Below, piece by piece: positions 53,201 to 64,000 of a stretch of 64,000 nt of DNA. This stretch comes from Zanthoxylum bungeanum (lineage: Eukaryota; Streptophyta; Magnoliopsida; Sapindales; Rutaceae). The stretch is taken from contig SKCR01035606.1 of assembly GCA_019454045.1 (NCBI GenBank), positions 43,051-107,050 on the forward strand, given 5' to 3'. The number at the start of each line of letters is the position of its first letter. Position 1 is the first letter of the stretch. The notes beneath the pieces were generated by a model. The model saw nothing but the letters and a program-made list of their open reading frames with translations. It ran no database searches and had not been told where the DNA came from. Made by a program: the position numbers and the translations under genes.

Positions 53201-54945
53201 AAATTAAAATGTTAAAAATATATATTCAAGAGAGGGAACAATATATCCACATCATATGTAGAGTTCTAGAATAATATAAACAATTTCCAATTCAAATAAA
53301 CTAAAAAAATACCTTATTTTTCAAGGTTTCTTCAAAGGTTTGCTCTAATATTTTTATTTTTCTCTCAAAGCTATCTCTTTTTATGTTTTGGTAAATTGAA
53401 CTTCTTTTTACAAATGAAATAAATTTCACTCATATTTATAGGCCTAGCTTGGCCGAAAATCAAAAGGGGCAAAATGGTCATTTGGTTTGTCAAATTTAAT
53501 TAAAGTAAGTCAAATACAATTTGATAACTATTACATTTATTAAACTTGATATTTGTAACCAATTAGACTTAGTCGTTTCCCAAGAAAATGATGACATTAT
53601 ATATATATATATATATTTAATTACTTAATTATTTAATAATTAAATAATTAATTAATTAATACAAATATTAATATATATATATATATATATATTATTTACA
53701 CTAAATAACCAAATACATATATTAATGACAAGTGTCAAAATATTATATTTAATAATTAATTAATATGCATTTGATAAAATCATGTATTAAATAAAAATAC
53801 ACATTAATTAAAAAATGACCGAAATGCCCCTATGCATATGTAATTTCGTTTAACCGTTAAACGATTCGAATTAACTCATTTAATCTGATAAAATATTATG
53901 AACAATCTATATTATTCATAACGCGTTGCCCAAGTGCTCGACAAATACACTTCATATTATGGAACTCTCTAAGTTCAAGTTTATCCGTTACGAAATCTAA
54001 TTTCGTATCCATAATTCGTCCAGTCGTAAATTATGATGACCGCATATAATCTCGCTAAACTATACAAGTCGAAGTCATTGCAGACTTATAATCCCTTCGT
54101 TACAGGTTATTTATATTATACCGGGGATATACATTGGAACATAAAATCCCTGATGTATAATACAATCGACTTACAAATTTACGATCTCTATATAATACTC
54201 GAAACTCGCTTCCACAATGTACCATGGTTTTAATATATCACAAACATTGCAGGATACCAATGCCTTGTACACAGTTCAGACGGATTCTATCTGATACTCA
54301 CAAGAGATTATGAGCATGAGTTCACACCCAACGAACATGCGGAGGTCTAATCTTAATAGATCATCAGTGATGTGACTGCCGTCAAAGTGCAGAGGATAAC
54401 ACATATATCCATAGTGGTATCTTAAGTCGAAGGACCACTATGCTACTCGACTCGAGAATATTGCTATTGACATTGGTATACCATATATTCAGAAATCTTC
54501 AGTGAGTCGTTCAATATCTATCAAATAAATACCTACACGTCTATACGAGTCTCCCGAGAGTCATGGTTTATTGAGATAAATCACCGGAGCAAGTCCCGAT
54601 ATACGACATGTATTGGTCTCAGCGGATTTTAGTAATCTACCCGTGTTAGTAAATCTTGATCGCAAACTTTTTTTTTGAGAATATACAACTTATAGTGACA
54701 GTTCCCAATGTCAATTACAAACTACGTTGTAACTGCGCACTACGTTGTAAATCCTCCGGTCTGTCCAATGTATACCTATCACTAAACAAGATTTAGTTTC
54801 AATCTAATCAATATTAGATCGACTATATATAAAATATAAGAGGTGTTATCATCAATAAGTAATATTATGGAAAAATGAATTGTTCGTATTCATAAATCAT
54901 ATATAAATACGATACGGATTGGCGCTCCGAGCACCAATCCTAATA
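53200..54945 (-). repeat. Old Copia LTR G (minus strand)
   Basis: Its right part matches 21927-22430. A minus-strand TATA box (TATAAATATG, about 53431-53440) and pyrimidine-rich leader-like sequence to its left fit a minus-strand promoter. On the right TTTTTCCCACTTGCTC (54948-54963) reads GAGCAAGTGGGAAAAA on the minus strand, a PPT. Left terminus and PBS were not found. (TA)n runs at about 53599-53616 and 53670-53691. The 66-codon frame 54033-54233 is LTR sequence. Confidence 0.55.
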
Positions 54946-56760
54946 ATTTTTCCCACTTGCTCTAGTGCTAATCCATTGTATCATATACACATCTCAATAT
55001 TTATCGTATAGGAATGGCCTTCAAGAGCTCACCTAGCACTCAAGAGGTAGGCATGAACGACTAGGTCCAGATACGATATCAATATGACTCAGATAAACCC
55101 AAGTTCATTTCCCTTGACCAGCATTAAATATGTTTTTAGAACCTAAGTTCTACATCAATATGACTCAGATACGATATCATTATTGTACTAGAGCTACTGG
55201 GTTGTCTAAGTATTTAAAGATCAAATCCACAATACTATGTAGACAACCATAAACACAAAATTAATATCAAAACTCCTAATTTACAAGGTTAAAATGCAAC
55301 TTCATGAGTCAATACTATATAAGTTGCAACTAATTCTACCGTGACGCTCCCGGTGTATCTTTTCTGACTCTATATAATGTAGACAATCTATCGTTATAAT
55401 TACACTAAAATCTAATTTGACCCTAATGGTTGCAGGCTATAATCTCCATGAATATGAAACTCGTTCTTAATATCTCAAAGATATTAAAGAACATATTTTA
55501 AGACCCTTTCTATGGTCTAACAATATATCAAAATAGCTTGTAATAATTACAATTAAATTGATATCTATAATCATACATAATACAATACTCATTATGCCAT
55601 TATCGTATAATGCTTAAAACTGACTATACATTCTAATCAATTTCTCTTTCGACTCATGAATCAAATTTTACGAAAGATTAATATTATATACATAAAAGAT
55701 ACACAAACTGTTAAACAATTTTACTAAATGTCACATGGATAGTCATGTTGTGTCATTTATTAGATCACATCTAATGCACAATTACTGTGAGTATCTCACA
55801 AGTATCTTAGTTTTATATCATAAATAAAACTTTATATCGAATATAACAAACATTATTCCCACTACATTCACGGAGAAAAGAACACTTGGGTAAACCTTTT
55901 ACATACAAACATCTCATTATTACCTTAATAATGAAATTATTGTCAGGATATATAACATTATAAAGAAATTTATACGCTTCCACTAACCATACGATCACAT
56001 ATGTATTCTCTATGCTTTGATAGAATCAGATAATCTGACTCATTTCAAAATTAGAGAACACATATTTCCAGAAAAGTTTATCTGAGTTTACAATAAACTC
56101 TATAAGCTAGTATACCAAATTGCAATCTTAGCAGAATATAAACTCCAGGGCCATTCCAAAACGGAACTCTTCAAACAAAGAAATCTCAATGGATCTTTTC
56201 GTCGAAGAAACTAATTAGGAACGCCACTTTGCATTCTTAGCCAAAATGTACAGTTTAATATTAACATTAACCAACAGATCTTTCACTGTTCAATTAGTGC
56301 AACTAGAAATAAATTTCCTCAGAATCTACAATAGATTGTTGAGTATAACCTTTCTCATTGTCATACTATAAATGTCAAACATTTATTAAGCTCAATTCGC
56401 TTTCGCTGGCCAAACCATTTAAACATTTTATAAACAATTCATAATAAAAGCTTAATCAAGTTCAAAACTTGATGGTAGTAAGCTAAGAACAATCTCATAA
56501 CTATGGTTCAATGCTATCTTCCGGGATCGATATCAGATATCGCTCCAACTGTAAGTTATACGATAATATTCTTCGATAAGAAAACAACTGAATCATTAAG
56601 TATCAAATACTTCAAAAATGATTCTGACATCCTATTGGGCTTATATGGAAGATGTCTAATTAATTATGTGGTTCCATTAATAGTTTATCACTCTCACATT
56701 TGACTTCAATAAGTCACGTTTTTTCTATAATCGTCAACATCCGATGTCACATATCAAGTA
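54946..56760 (-). other. Degraded internal/3' non-coding remnant next to LTR G
   Basis: No recognisable pol motif on either strand. By position it would be the element-sense 3' non-coding region of Copia G, upstream of its PPT. AT-rich, with only short frames (for example 55813-55998 minus, 56503-56703 plus) that show no domain. Confidence 0.4.
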
Positions 56761-59268
56761 TGTAACATCCCTAATCCGGGAGATGCTACCGGTAAGGAAT
56801 AGGTCGTATTATCCCCCTAAGCCTCTGACTTTCTAACAATGAACAACAATGATACTCTTTGCACAAACATAATCTCATATGTGGGACCATTGCCCAGATC
56901 CATAACTTAAAATGAAAAATAGTACACAGACAACTGAATGCTCAACATCAGAAAGCTTAACAACTCTATGCACAAATTCTTATACAAATCTTTACTATAC
57001 ATACATCTGGAACTGGACTTTACTTGACTTGACTGAACCTTATTTCTGCCTTGGCCTGGTGGACCAAAACCCTAGTGACTGCCATCAGTATCCATCCTCC
57101 CGAGCTCGTCCTCCAGGTAAACCTGCAAACAAAACACTAGGAGTGAGGGTTAGATCGTTTGAATAATCTAAGCGAGTGGACGATTAAAAAAAAACTAATG
57201 TGCTTTTATAAAAAATCTTGGTTCTAAAACTGTCACCAGAAAACCATCTCTTTCTGAAAACTCATTTTCATATATGAAAACACAACTTTTCAGAAAAAGC
57301 TTTTTTTGTCCACAAAACTCTGAGTTTTTCTGTAAGACTATATTTTCTTGCTAAAGCTCTTTTATAAAACTTACGTTTCTGAAATTTTTTTCCCTAAAAA
57401 CTCGTCACTGGAATCTTCCTATCAAAAACCTGACTCATGGGGGCGTTACGCATCACCATCCCCATACGCTCAACTAGACCCATGAGTGCAAATCCATGAT
57501 ATTGGGGAGTTACGTATCGTCATCCCCCAAAACATGCCACTACCTATCTCTGAAACTAGTGGTCTTAGGGAGTTACGTATCGCCGTCACCCCAAGCTACT
57601 AAACTAGAACTGGGGGTGCAGGTCTATGCTACCCTCCAGGCTCTGAATCTAGGATCTAGGGGCATCTATCATCCATAGTCCTGAACTGCGTGTGCACATG
57701 ATATCTGAGTCCTTCAATTCCATATCTGAGTCAAGTTACATACTGATGTGGATTTTTCCCCCATGCCTCGAAAACATAAAGTCATGCTTTGAAAACATCT
57801 CTTTTCTAAACCATTTATCGATACATGCTTAATCAAAATATGATTTATAGCAAACTTAGCTAACACTCTAAATGCGAAAAAGTAAGTCTGATATTTAAAA
57901 ACAATCATATTGTAAAATTGACTTAAGAAAGGAGTGTCCACTCACTAATTTGGAATCTGGCTGGCATTACACTCTTGCTGAAGGAAATTACGGTTCATAC
58001 AATGATCTATACTATTCTTGTGACATGGTAACTTAATCAGAAAACAAGTCACGGAATATGCTTTGGAACTACTGTCACTACATGTCATACTATTCTTGTG
58101 ACATGATAAATTATGTGTAAAAGAGTCGATACAAGACCCTAAGGATGGCCCCTAATGAGTTGGAATCGGAAAGGCTAAACAGATTCCAGAAATTTGGCCT
58201 TGCGTCACAACACTGTCCCATTGGCATCGCGACGCAAACACAAACAGAACTAGGCAGAGAGCACTTCATGAATTCACGTCGTGACGCTAGCTCGTTGGGG
58301 TCGCGACGCTAACATGAAAGACAGAAACAAATAGTAATTCTTCATTACGAGTCGTGACGCTATCCCAAAAATAAGAGCCATCATCAACTCCTCAATTCCA
58401 TTTCAAATCTTTCAACAACCCATTTTTCTAAGTATTATCAAATCAAAAAAGCAAACCCTCATCACATCCATCATCTAGAATCATTAAATCAACAAGCATA
58501 ATTTTCTAAACATGTTCATACACATATAAACCTCATCACATGTTAATACTTCCAAAACACTTCTCAAAATGCATACTACTAACTTTACTAATGCTAATTA
58601 TGCATTTCTCTTTGCTAGGGTAAGGCAAGGTGCGAATTGGGGCTTCTATAACTCAGGATTAAAATCGAAAGAGGAAAAGAGGATGAAGAACTTACTTTGC
58701 ATGTTATGTGTTTGGAATAATCACTTGTTGCATCTTAATGGGCTTGAGAAAGAAGAATAAATTATTTTTGAAGAATCCTCCATGCTCATTCACGTTTTTG
58801 AGCCCTTGAGAAAGAGGTGCATGAATGGTATCCTATTTATAGGATAATTTCCTAATTTTGAAATGAAAAGGGTGGCTAGAATTAAGCCACATCACTTAAT
58901 CTAGACTATTCCCAAAATTACTATAGCAGCCACAAAAATCATAATTTGAGACTTATTGTTTATTCGAATTTGGAAATATGTCCAACGTGAAAGTTGTAGG
59001 TCCCGGTCTTATATTTCCAAAGATATAAATTTTATAAAATTCGGAGATCGTATGAAAAAGTTATGGCCTGATTACTAAGGGCTATTTGGGATGGGGCATA
59101 AACTAAGTTCGTCGTCGGAATTACAAGGAATTTATCGAAAGTCCCAAATGTCATTTTATGAGCACTTACTTGCTCGAACATAATTTATATCAAGTATTAT
59201 AGCTCCAAAAATGTAATAGTCGTCAGTCTCTGGTAACGTACAAGTCGCCGAGGTCACCGAATGTTACA
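56761..59268 (-). repeat. Chromovirus-like Gypsy LTR (2.51 kb)
   Basis: Plus strand TGTAACATCCCTAATCCGG at 56761 to ACCGAATGTTACA at 59268: perfect TGTAACAT...ATGTTACA ends. A minus-strand TATA box (CCTATAAATAGGA, about 58831-58843) gives the orientation. To its right, the minus strand reads GATTCGAGGACGAATCC (59290-59306), the conserved end of chromovirus pol just before the 3' LTR. So it is a 3' LTR with only a stub of internal region. The flanks show no duplication. GTCGCGAC-type words at 58225-58350. Confidence 0.75.
58831..58843 (-). promoter_or_regulatory. TATA box of chromovirus-like LTR
   Basis: The minus strand reads CCTATAAATAGGA; it sits about 430 bp from the element-sense LTR start. 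Confidence 0.6.
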
Positions 59269-60144
59269 AATTCTTCCCTCTTTAATTAGGATTCGTCCTC
59301 GAATCATCTTTAAAACTGGAATTATGGAGTCTATCTAGACCTGAAATTCTCGATACAGAACATTTTATTGCAAGTCACATGATTCACATGCTATTTTCTT
59401 AAGCCACCAACCTTTAACTGTCAACATGCTCATAATCCACACCATTTCATCAATTATATGCTCAACTTGCTGACGACTTTCCATATGTTGTCTTCATACC
59501 CTAGGATAATAGAACTATCCTACTGGATTTGAATGATATGTCTTAGAAGTCATAACTAAGATTATACTATATTTCTGTCTGTATGGATTCTTACTTTACT
59601 GTAAAGTATTTCACATTACCTGGGTTCACTATGAGTTAGCAACCAAGACCTTCATCAAACTGATCGTTCATTCTTTACCTAATAAGTATGCATTACTCTT
59701 CTTTTTGTCCTAATATCTGTTTCATGCATGATACCTCTTGAATTCTTAATTCAGTGGTAATTCCTCGTTGCTATTTCGTAAGAGTCCTGCTGAATACTTA
59801 ATACTACTGTCAAGCTACAACTATTGTTATGCCTTACAAAAATCTCATTTTTAAACTTCTAGCTATGCTCAACATTTATTGTCTCAATCGGGTTCTTCCT
59901 AATGAATACTTTCGAACTTTTCTAGAAATACTAGCGTTATCCATGGTTAAGGCTTTTACATATACGGATTGCATTCTGGTGTAAGTGTATAAAAGAATAA
60001 TCTCCTGTATATTTCCTGAGCGCCATTTACTCCATCACAATATAGAATTCATCTCCATAACTTAACTATTTAACTCTCTATCTCCTCACTAAGCTTTAAC
60101 TGCTAAGGGTTATGTTCTTTCAAGTTTTCACATTTCTGACTATC
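59269..60144 (-). other. Internal stub and unassigned sequence
   Basis: The first about 40 bp carry the chromovirus pol-end motif (minus strand). Beyond it AT-rich sequence with no conserved coding frame; probably a decayed or deleted internal region cut by Copia F. Confidence 0.45.
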
Positions 60145-60751
60145 TGTGGGGCGTAGGATTGTGGTCTAAATAATGTCATTAAACTAAATTAACATGCATC
60201 AAACAACTTAATCATTCCCTAACATGCCAATATTAAATATAAACCATAGAACTTAGAAAAACCTGAAAACTTGAAGATGACGATGAAACAGAATCCAAGT
60301 CGAGTTCTCTCTGTCCTTAAGAACTTATTAGCCCCGTTTCGGCGCTCTACAGATGGTTTTGTGGCTAACATTGTCCCAGGATCACTTGGATGCTTCTTGT
60401 TGAAGGGACACTTCTTTCACAAGAATTCAAACAAGGACAAATGTTGGAAACTCTCTTGACTTTGAATGATTTTCCTAGACAAATGAAGACTTGTATGTTT
60501 TTTCCTTTATATCCTAAGAATGAACCCAAAGCCTCTTTAAATAGGCATGGAAGGGTTCCTTTGAGGGTACTCTTTGGTTTGGGGTGTAACCCTCCTAAGG
60601 GTTATACACATTCCCTAATGCCCTTTAAGGCCTAGAGTCTCATCCTTTCAATTTAGAGGACATGTCCTTATATATTTGTTTCTTTCCCATAATGCACAAC
60701 CCCAATGACATGACCCTATTACACTCATATTATATATTTAGAGAATTTACA
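60145..60751 (-). repeat. 3' LTR of Copia F (about 0.6 kb)
   Basis: The right end GAATTTACA at 60751 adjoins a PPT (minus strand GAATTGTGGGGGATTAT, 60752-60768). The left end TGTGGGGCG at 60145 is the likely TG terminus but unproven. A minus-strand TATTTAAAG near 60534-60544 may be the TATA box. The frames at 60271-60635 are LTR sequence. Confidence 0.65.
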
Positions 60752-60768
60752 ATAATCCCCCACAATTC
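60752..60768 (-). promoter_or_regulatory. Polypurine tract of Copia F
   Basis: The minus strand reads GTGGGGGATTAT right before the LTR start TGTAAATTC. Confidence 0.75.
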
Positions 60769-61466
60769 TCTAAATATTAATGCAAACACTTAAGAGAGTT
60801 TCTGTGAAATAAAACTACATCGAAATAGGTAGCTTTCGCCTTGAACCTTTTCTAGTGAATGACAATCGGATTTACTTGGCAAACCAGTGACCGATAGTCT
60901 TGAACTGTTCTGCCGTTGGTGTAAATCAAGATAATTGCTAACACACAGCTTTACTTAGACCATTTCCCTTTCTATGATTTTGTTCATTTTGGCCATGAAC
61001 ATTGGTCCTGGATTCATCAAGTACTTTAGGAAATTCTGCCTTAAAAACTCCCATGGAAGCGACCTCACTTCTTACTTGAAATATGTGATCTACTATAAGG
61101 AGGTAATCTGCCTTAACCCCTATTAGGACTCTTCTCCTAATATAATGATCATTAAAAGACTTAACTTATCCTAGCCTTGACAGACAATACTATGCGTCAT
61201 TATAGGAATGGAAAGAGTATAAAACTCTACAGTGCTTGTTTTGAATTGCACAAAGTTTCAGTTGTCCCTTTTGAACCTAGATCTTGGGATCTCCAGTAAA
61301 CTAGGTTGGGTTTCCACAGTGACAATTCTTAATTTATAGGCTTCAAGCCAATTCCCCTCGATGACTTCTCAACTTTCTCTCTAGATAAACCTTTAGTAAG
61401 TGGATCCGCTAGGTTTTCCTTCGATTTGACATAATCGATCGAAATTATGCCACTTGAGAGCAGTTG
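60769..61466 (-). other. Copia F 3' end of RNase H and 3' UTR
   Basis: After the stop or shift at 61467 the RNase H tail region (minus strand) is recognisable near 61380-61450 as a decayed DPLTK-type end; the rest is non-coding 3' UTR up to the PPT. Confidence 0.55.
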
Positions 61467-62859
61467 TCATATGGCATTATGTCTGTGACGTATGTGTCGA
61501 GACTTACCATTATACATTGTATTTTGGGCTCGCCCAATAGCTGATTGACTATCACAATGTATGCTTATCACTAACACTGGTTTGGGCCAATTTGGAATAT
61601 CCTCTAGGAAATTTTGAAGCCATTCCACTTCTTCCGCTGTTTTATCTAATGCTATGAATTCTAATTCCATAGTAGACCGGGCAATACATGTTTGCCTCAA
61701 GGATTTCCATGACATGGCTGCACCACCAAGTATGAAAATAAATCCACTCGTAGATTTGGAATCCATTGTATTAGATATCCAGTTAGCATCGTTGTATCCC
61801 TCTAGAACAGTAGGATATCTCGTATAATGCAGACCATATTTTGAAGTTTCTCTCAGATACCTCAAAATTCTTACTATGGCTTTCCAGTGGTTATGTCCTG
61901 GATTACTCGTATATCTGCTAAGCCTGTTTATAGCTTGAGTGATATCAGGTCGTGTGCACTTTGTGAGATACATCAGGTTTCTGATGATTCTCCAATACTC
62001 TACTTGCGATATGTTTGAGCCAGTATTCTTTGATAAATGAAGAATTAGGTCTATAGGAGTTTTAGCCACATTTAGATCTCCTTTATTATATTTCTCAAGT
62101 ATCTTCTCAACATAGTGAGTCTGAGATAATATATACCCCTCTGATGTTCTGGAAATCTTAATCCCTAAGATCACATCAGCTACTCCTAAATCTTTCATAT
62201 CAAATTTGCTGGTTAATACTTTCTTGGTAGATTGAATCATCTCATGATTACTACCAATTATCAGCACATCATCTACGTAAAGACACACAATGACATATCC
62301 TTTTTGAGTTGATTTGGTGTGTACACACTTATCACACTCATTGATTTTGAACCCACTTGACAACATCTCTTTCTTAAATTTTTCATGCCATTGTTTAGGT
62401 ACTTGTTTTAATCCGTATAAGGATTTTACAAGTTTGCACACTTTCTGTTCTTGTCCAGGAACATTGAAACCTTCTGGTTATTCTATGTAAATCTCTTCAT
62501 CTAGTTCACTACATTTGATGTATTTCAAGACCAAATATAGATGCCATGGCTATGAGCATTCTTATTGACGTGATACGAGTCATTGGTGAATATATATCAA
62601 AGTAATCAAGGCCTTTTTTTTTGTCTATAACTTTTATGACAAGTCTTGCCTTGTACTTTTCTATTGATCCATCCAGTATCATATTCCATTTGAATATCCA
62701 TTTGTAGCCTAGTGGCTTACAACCTGGAGGAAGAGCAACCAACTCCAAATTATGGTTTTGTAGGATGGAATCTATCTCACCATTGATAGCCTCGTTCCAC
62801 AAAGGTGTCTCCAACGAAGACATTGCTTCTTTATAGCTTTGAGGCTCATTTTCTAACAA
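61467..62859 (-). pseudogene. Copia F pol: reverse transcriptase and RNase H
   Basis: 62859-62509 carries the RT N-terminal part (LWNEAINGEIDSI, KARLVIK where KARLVAKG is usual). A frameshift near 62480 leads to 62441-61467 (324 codons): [21 protein letters not shown], active site [18 protein letters not shown], then RNase H with [38 protein letters not shown] (STAEAE variant) and [13 protein letters not shown]. Most catalytic residues are kept; the breaks are a frameshift and the loss of the RNase H tail. Confidence 0.87.
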
Positions 62860-62928
62860 GTATGTCAGAAAATCAAGTCCAAAAGACTTAGACGTTCTAG
62901 CTCTTTTGCTATGTCTAGGATCATTTTC

Positions 62929-63971
62929 CTAAATATTTTCATGTTGATCTGATTCTTGGTCAACTTGATCACTGCCTTTGACAGTATCAATAGTTCTTTT
63001 GAGAGACTCTGTTATTTGTCTTTCCTTACAAGGAAATATCTCTTCAAAGAATGTCGCATTCCTTGATTCAATTATCATATTTAGATTGATGTCAGGAATT
63101 TCAGACTTATGTACCAAGAATCGATACGCACTACTGTTGTGAGCATATCCAATGAATATACAATCAACAGTCTTGGGTCCTATTCTAACATTCTTAGGTT
63201 TAAGAACCATCACTTTGGCGAGACACCCCCACATTTTCTAATATTTGTAGGAAGATATGTGACATTTCTACAATTCATATGGTGTCTTGTCCAATCTTTC
63301 GTGAGATAGCTTGTTCAGAACGTAATTGGCGGAAAGCAAGGCTTCCCCCACAAGTTCTAGGATAAACCAGAGCTTGTCAATATGGCATTCATTATTTCCT
63401 TTAATGTTCGATTTTTACGCTCAACAATCCCTTTTTGTTGAGGTGAATAATGAGCAGTAGTCTCATGAATAATTCCAAGATTGGAACGATATTCACCAAG
63501 TGGTGACACATATTCACCTCCTCTATCACTCCTGATTCTTTTGATTTTCTTGCCAAGTTGATTTTCAACTTCATTCTTATAGTGTATAAAGCTCTCAATA
63601 GCTTCATCTTTACTCCTCAGTAAATACACATAATAGAATCTTGCGCTATCATCGATAAAAGTGACAAAATACTTTTTACTGCCTCTTGTTTACACAATAT
63701 TCATATCACACACATCAAAGTGTACAAGTTTCAAGGGTTCATAACTTCGTTATATGGAATGAAATGATGCTCTATGTATTTTCACTTCAACATATGCCTC
63801 ACATTTATATTGGTTATCAATTTTAAACTTAGGTATAAGGTCCATGTTAATTAATTTATGTATTGTATCATAGTTAACATGTCTTAACCTCTCATGACAA
63901 ACATTTTGTGACTCAATAATATAAGCAAAAGATGTGGCTTTATTATTAGCACTATGTTGATTGACAGTCAT
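62929..63971 (-). pseudogene. Copia F pol: GAG-pre-integrase and integrase
   Basis: 63971-63750 has the pre-integrase block (SQNVCHERLRHVNYDTIHKL). 63629-63357 is the integrase core: IRSDRGGEYVS and HETTAHYSPQQKGIVERKNRTLKE with second and third acidic residues. 63234-62929 has MWGCLAKVMVLKPK and KTVDCIFIGYAHNSSAYRF, the integrase C-terminal region. Stops and shifts separate the pieces. Confidence 0.85.
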
Positions 63972-64000
63972 TATATTGAACTTGAAAATGCCCTCAGAGA

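Larger units (their letters stand above)
60145..64000 (-). mobile_element. Ty1/Copia element F, 3' part
   Basis: Minus-strand Copia element reaching the right edge: GAG-pre-integrase and integrase (63971-63357), hinge (63234-62929), RT (62859-61600s), RNase H ending near 61467, 3' UTR, PPT and 3' LTR. Its wording ([22 protein letters not shown]) differs from the A/C/D family. Gag and the 5' LTR lie beyond the window. Confidence 0.88.

Noticed and set aside
60271..60635. Two frames (62 and 81 codons) near the Copia F LTR
   Set aside because: They lie wholly inside the 3' LTR and show no domain.

Overview
The window looks like repeat-dense nuclear DNA of a flowering plant, probably a eudicot. 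Almost everything recognisable is an LTR retrotransposon, mostly nested and broken. LTR termini are TG...CA, one primer-binding site resembles plant initiator-Met tRNA, and the Gypsy lineages (Athila, Tat) are plant-specific. I found no rRNA, tRNA, CRISPR array or intact ordinary host gene. Species cannot be told from this sequence.

Left block (1-22430) is a stack of insertions. Copia element C (minus strand; leader 1-926, 5' LTR 927-3013) sits inside the protease region of an Athila-type Gypsy element B (plus strand; 3014-11359). B in turn sits inside the 3' LTR of Copia element A (minus strand; 11360-21926). The leader of A carries a solo Athila-type LTR (16800-18999). A was itself inserted in an older Copia LTR (21927-22430). 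B carries an unexpected cargo between pol and its 3' LTR: a full-length, intronless LONELY GUY (LOG)-like cytokinin-activating enzyme reading frame broken by two stops (7354-8007), preceded by an unrecognised open stretch (6549-7120).

Middle (22430-30995): degraded LTR-like sequence, AT-rich DNA without recognisable genes, a possible SIRE-like LTR tail, and the 3' end of a Tork-like Copia element E (29214-30995). E is cut in its reverse transcriptase by Copia element D.

Core (30996-51049): Copia D (minus strand; relative of A and C) is split in its protease region by a nearly intact Tat-lineage Gypsy element (35751-48597) with a perfect TACAT target-site duplication. The Tat element has two about 2.6-2.8 kb LTRs, PBS, gag-protease, RT, two RNase H domains, integrase, PPT, and tandem arrays in its LTRs, 5' UTR and 3' UTR. 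Its only visible pol lesions are a stop near the end of RT, a stop upstream of RT, and a frame change after protease.

Right block (51050-64000): a degraded Athila-like LTR fragment, poly(T)/poly(A) tracts, an old Copia LTR (G) with a non-coding remnant, a chromovirus-like Gypsy LTR (56761-59268) with its own TATA box, and the 3' half of Copia element F (60145 to the right edge).

Most notable: the LOG-like capture; an array of nine perfect inverted repeats, each with exactly a 3-nt centre, in the Copia LTR and conserved in three copies; and nine G-boxes (CACGTG) within 392 bp just upstream of the TATA box of the solo Athila LTR.
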